DNA from: Methylotenera sp.
Lineage (GTDB): Bacteria; Pseudomonadota; Gammaproteobacteria; Burkholderiales; Methylophilaceae
Direction of reading: 5' to 3'
Length of the DNA: 64,000 nucleotides
Assembly: GCF_030653755.1 (NCBI RefSeq)
Contig: NZ_JAURYU010000015.1
Coordinates: 1 to 64,000 of the forward strand
The notes under the pieces were generated by a model. The model saw nothing but the letters and a program-made list of their open reading frames with translations. It was not told where the DNA came from and ran no database searches. Below are positions 63,587-64,000 of this stretch, piece by piece. Numbering within the stretch: the first letter of the stretch is position 1; the number at the start of each line of letters is the position of its first letter. Both the position numbers and the translations under genes were made by a program.

Positions 63587-64000
63587 TTACTTTGCAAGAC
63601 TTTGATTTAATTTCTTTAATTGCTGATCAACAAAGCTTGAAAGCTCTGGGCTGAGCGAGTCTGTTTGTTGGGCTTTAATAAACGCTTGCTGCGCGTGTTC
63701 AAGCCTATCTGCTGCTTGTAAAGCAATACCTAAGCCCACCAGCGTGGTTGTTTTCACACTTCCAGCATTTGTTTCAAGCGATACTGCTTTCATGTAATGG
63801 GTAATGGCCTCTTCATGCCTGCCACTACGCTGTAATAATGTGGCTAAAAAAGCTTGATAGGCTGCATGGTTAGGCGCATATTGCAGCCCATGTTCTAAAG
63901 TGCTTAATGCAGTTGCTTGATCTCCAGCACTAATTTGCAAGCGCGCTAGTGCTATACGAAACTCATTCTGTTCAGGACTAATTTGTAAGCCTGCATTTAG
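63587..64000 (-). CDS. TPR protein, MshN-like, 3' part
   Basis: The frame stays open to the window edge (LNAGLQISPEQNEFRIALARL upstream of the TTG at 63940), so the gene begins outside. TPRs with GLQYAPNHAAYQAFLATLLQRSGRHEEAITHYMKAV and the end GLGIALQAADRLEHAQQAF...LSPELSSFVDQQLKKL resemble the C-terminal part of MshN, a protein of MSHA pilus biogenesis. Only the 3' end can be judged. Confidence 0.75.
   Translation of the reverse strand, partial: LNAGLQISPEQNEFRIALARLQISAGDQATALSTLEHGLQYAPNHAAYQAFLATLLQRSGRHEEAITHYMKAVSLETNAGSVKTTTLVGLGIALQAADRLEHAQQAFIKAQQTDSLSPELSSFVDQQLKKLNQSLAK

Noticed and set aside
1-64000. CRISPR arrays, prophage, insertion sequences, rRNA operon
   Set aside because: No regularly spaced repeats, transposase, integrase, capsid or rRNA sequences were seen on reading both strands.

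Overview
The window looks like the chromosome of a low-GC betaproteobacterial methylotroph, most probably a member of the Methylophilaceae close to Methylotenera. This rests on a formaldehyde-activating-enzyme homologue, a free-standing pqqA gene, a PQQ-dependent alcohol-type dehydrogenase, and housekeeping genes typical of Betaproteobacteria (rnk, hrpA, uup, rep, hupB). The assignment is inference from gene content and was not tested by search. I see no phage, transposase, CRISPR array or rRNA.

Region 1 (1-11.9 kb) is a chemotaxis cluster on the + strand: the 3' end of one chemoreceptor, two complete chemoreceptors, a Fae-like gene, then cheR-cheD-cheB-cheY-cheZ. cheA and cheW are not in the window and presumably lie upstream. 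A Fae homologue between receptors and adaptation enzymes is the most striking arrangement here and suggests a link between C1 metabolism and taxis. Region 2 (12-17.4 kb) holds a membrane-anchored Bcp-type peroxiredoxin, tRNA-Arg(CCT), a four-gene GT39-like/GtrB/GtrA/deacetylase operon for lipid-linked sugar transfer, and a small secreted protein. Region 3 (17.6-23.3 kb) is a probable periplasmic glucan locus: two GH17 proteins, the second fused to a processive GT2 synthase, and an OpgB/LtaS-type phosphoglycerol transferase. Region 4 (23.5-32.1 kb) has a diguanylate cyclase, the stand-alone pqqA with a strong terminator, uup, rep and ylqF on the - strand, a methyltransferase, a paralogue of the small secreted protein, and tRNA-Lys(CTT) followed by an inverted copy of its own anticodon-arm region.

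Region 5 (32.4-40.2 kb) contains a secreted TPR protein, a KdpD/KdpE-like two-component pair directly upstream of the potassium transporter kup (no kdpFABC), hupB, a LysR regulator and rnk. Region 6 (40.4-46.8 kb) is a signalling island: a multi-PAS/GAF histidine kinase, a single-domain receiver and a REC-GGDEF-EAL protein in one - strand operon, with a CHASE3-GGDEF cyclase divergent from it across an unusual 0.5 kb spacer. Region 7 (47-51.6 kb) has a decayed alpha/beta-hydrolase gene, a 50-residue membrane protein, a trypsin-like protease with TPRs, a SulP transporter and a 151-bp near-palindromic repeat. Region 8 (51.6-64 kb) has hrpA, a TonB-like protein, the PQQ dehydrogenase with a GDSL esterase, a SemiSWEET transporter, a DUF808 membrane protein, the copper ATPase copA and the end of an MshN-like TPR gene.

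Small genes and broken parts are included: pqqA (23 aa), the 50-aa membrane protein at 47981, a detached out-of-frame chemoreceptor tail at 4007-4080, and the hydrolase pseudogene. Start codons were revised from the longest open frame in several genes; the reason is given in each entry.
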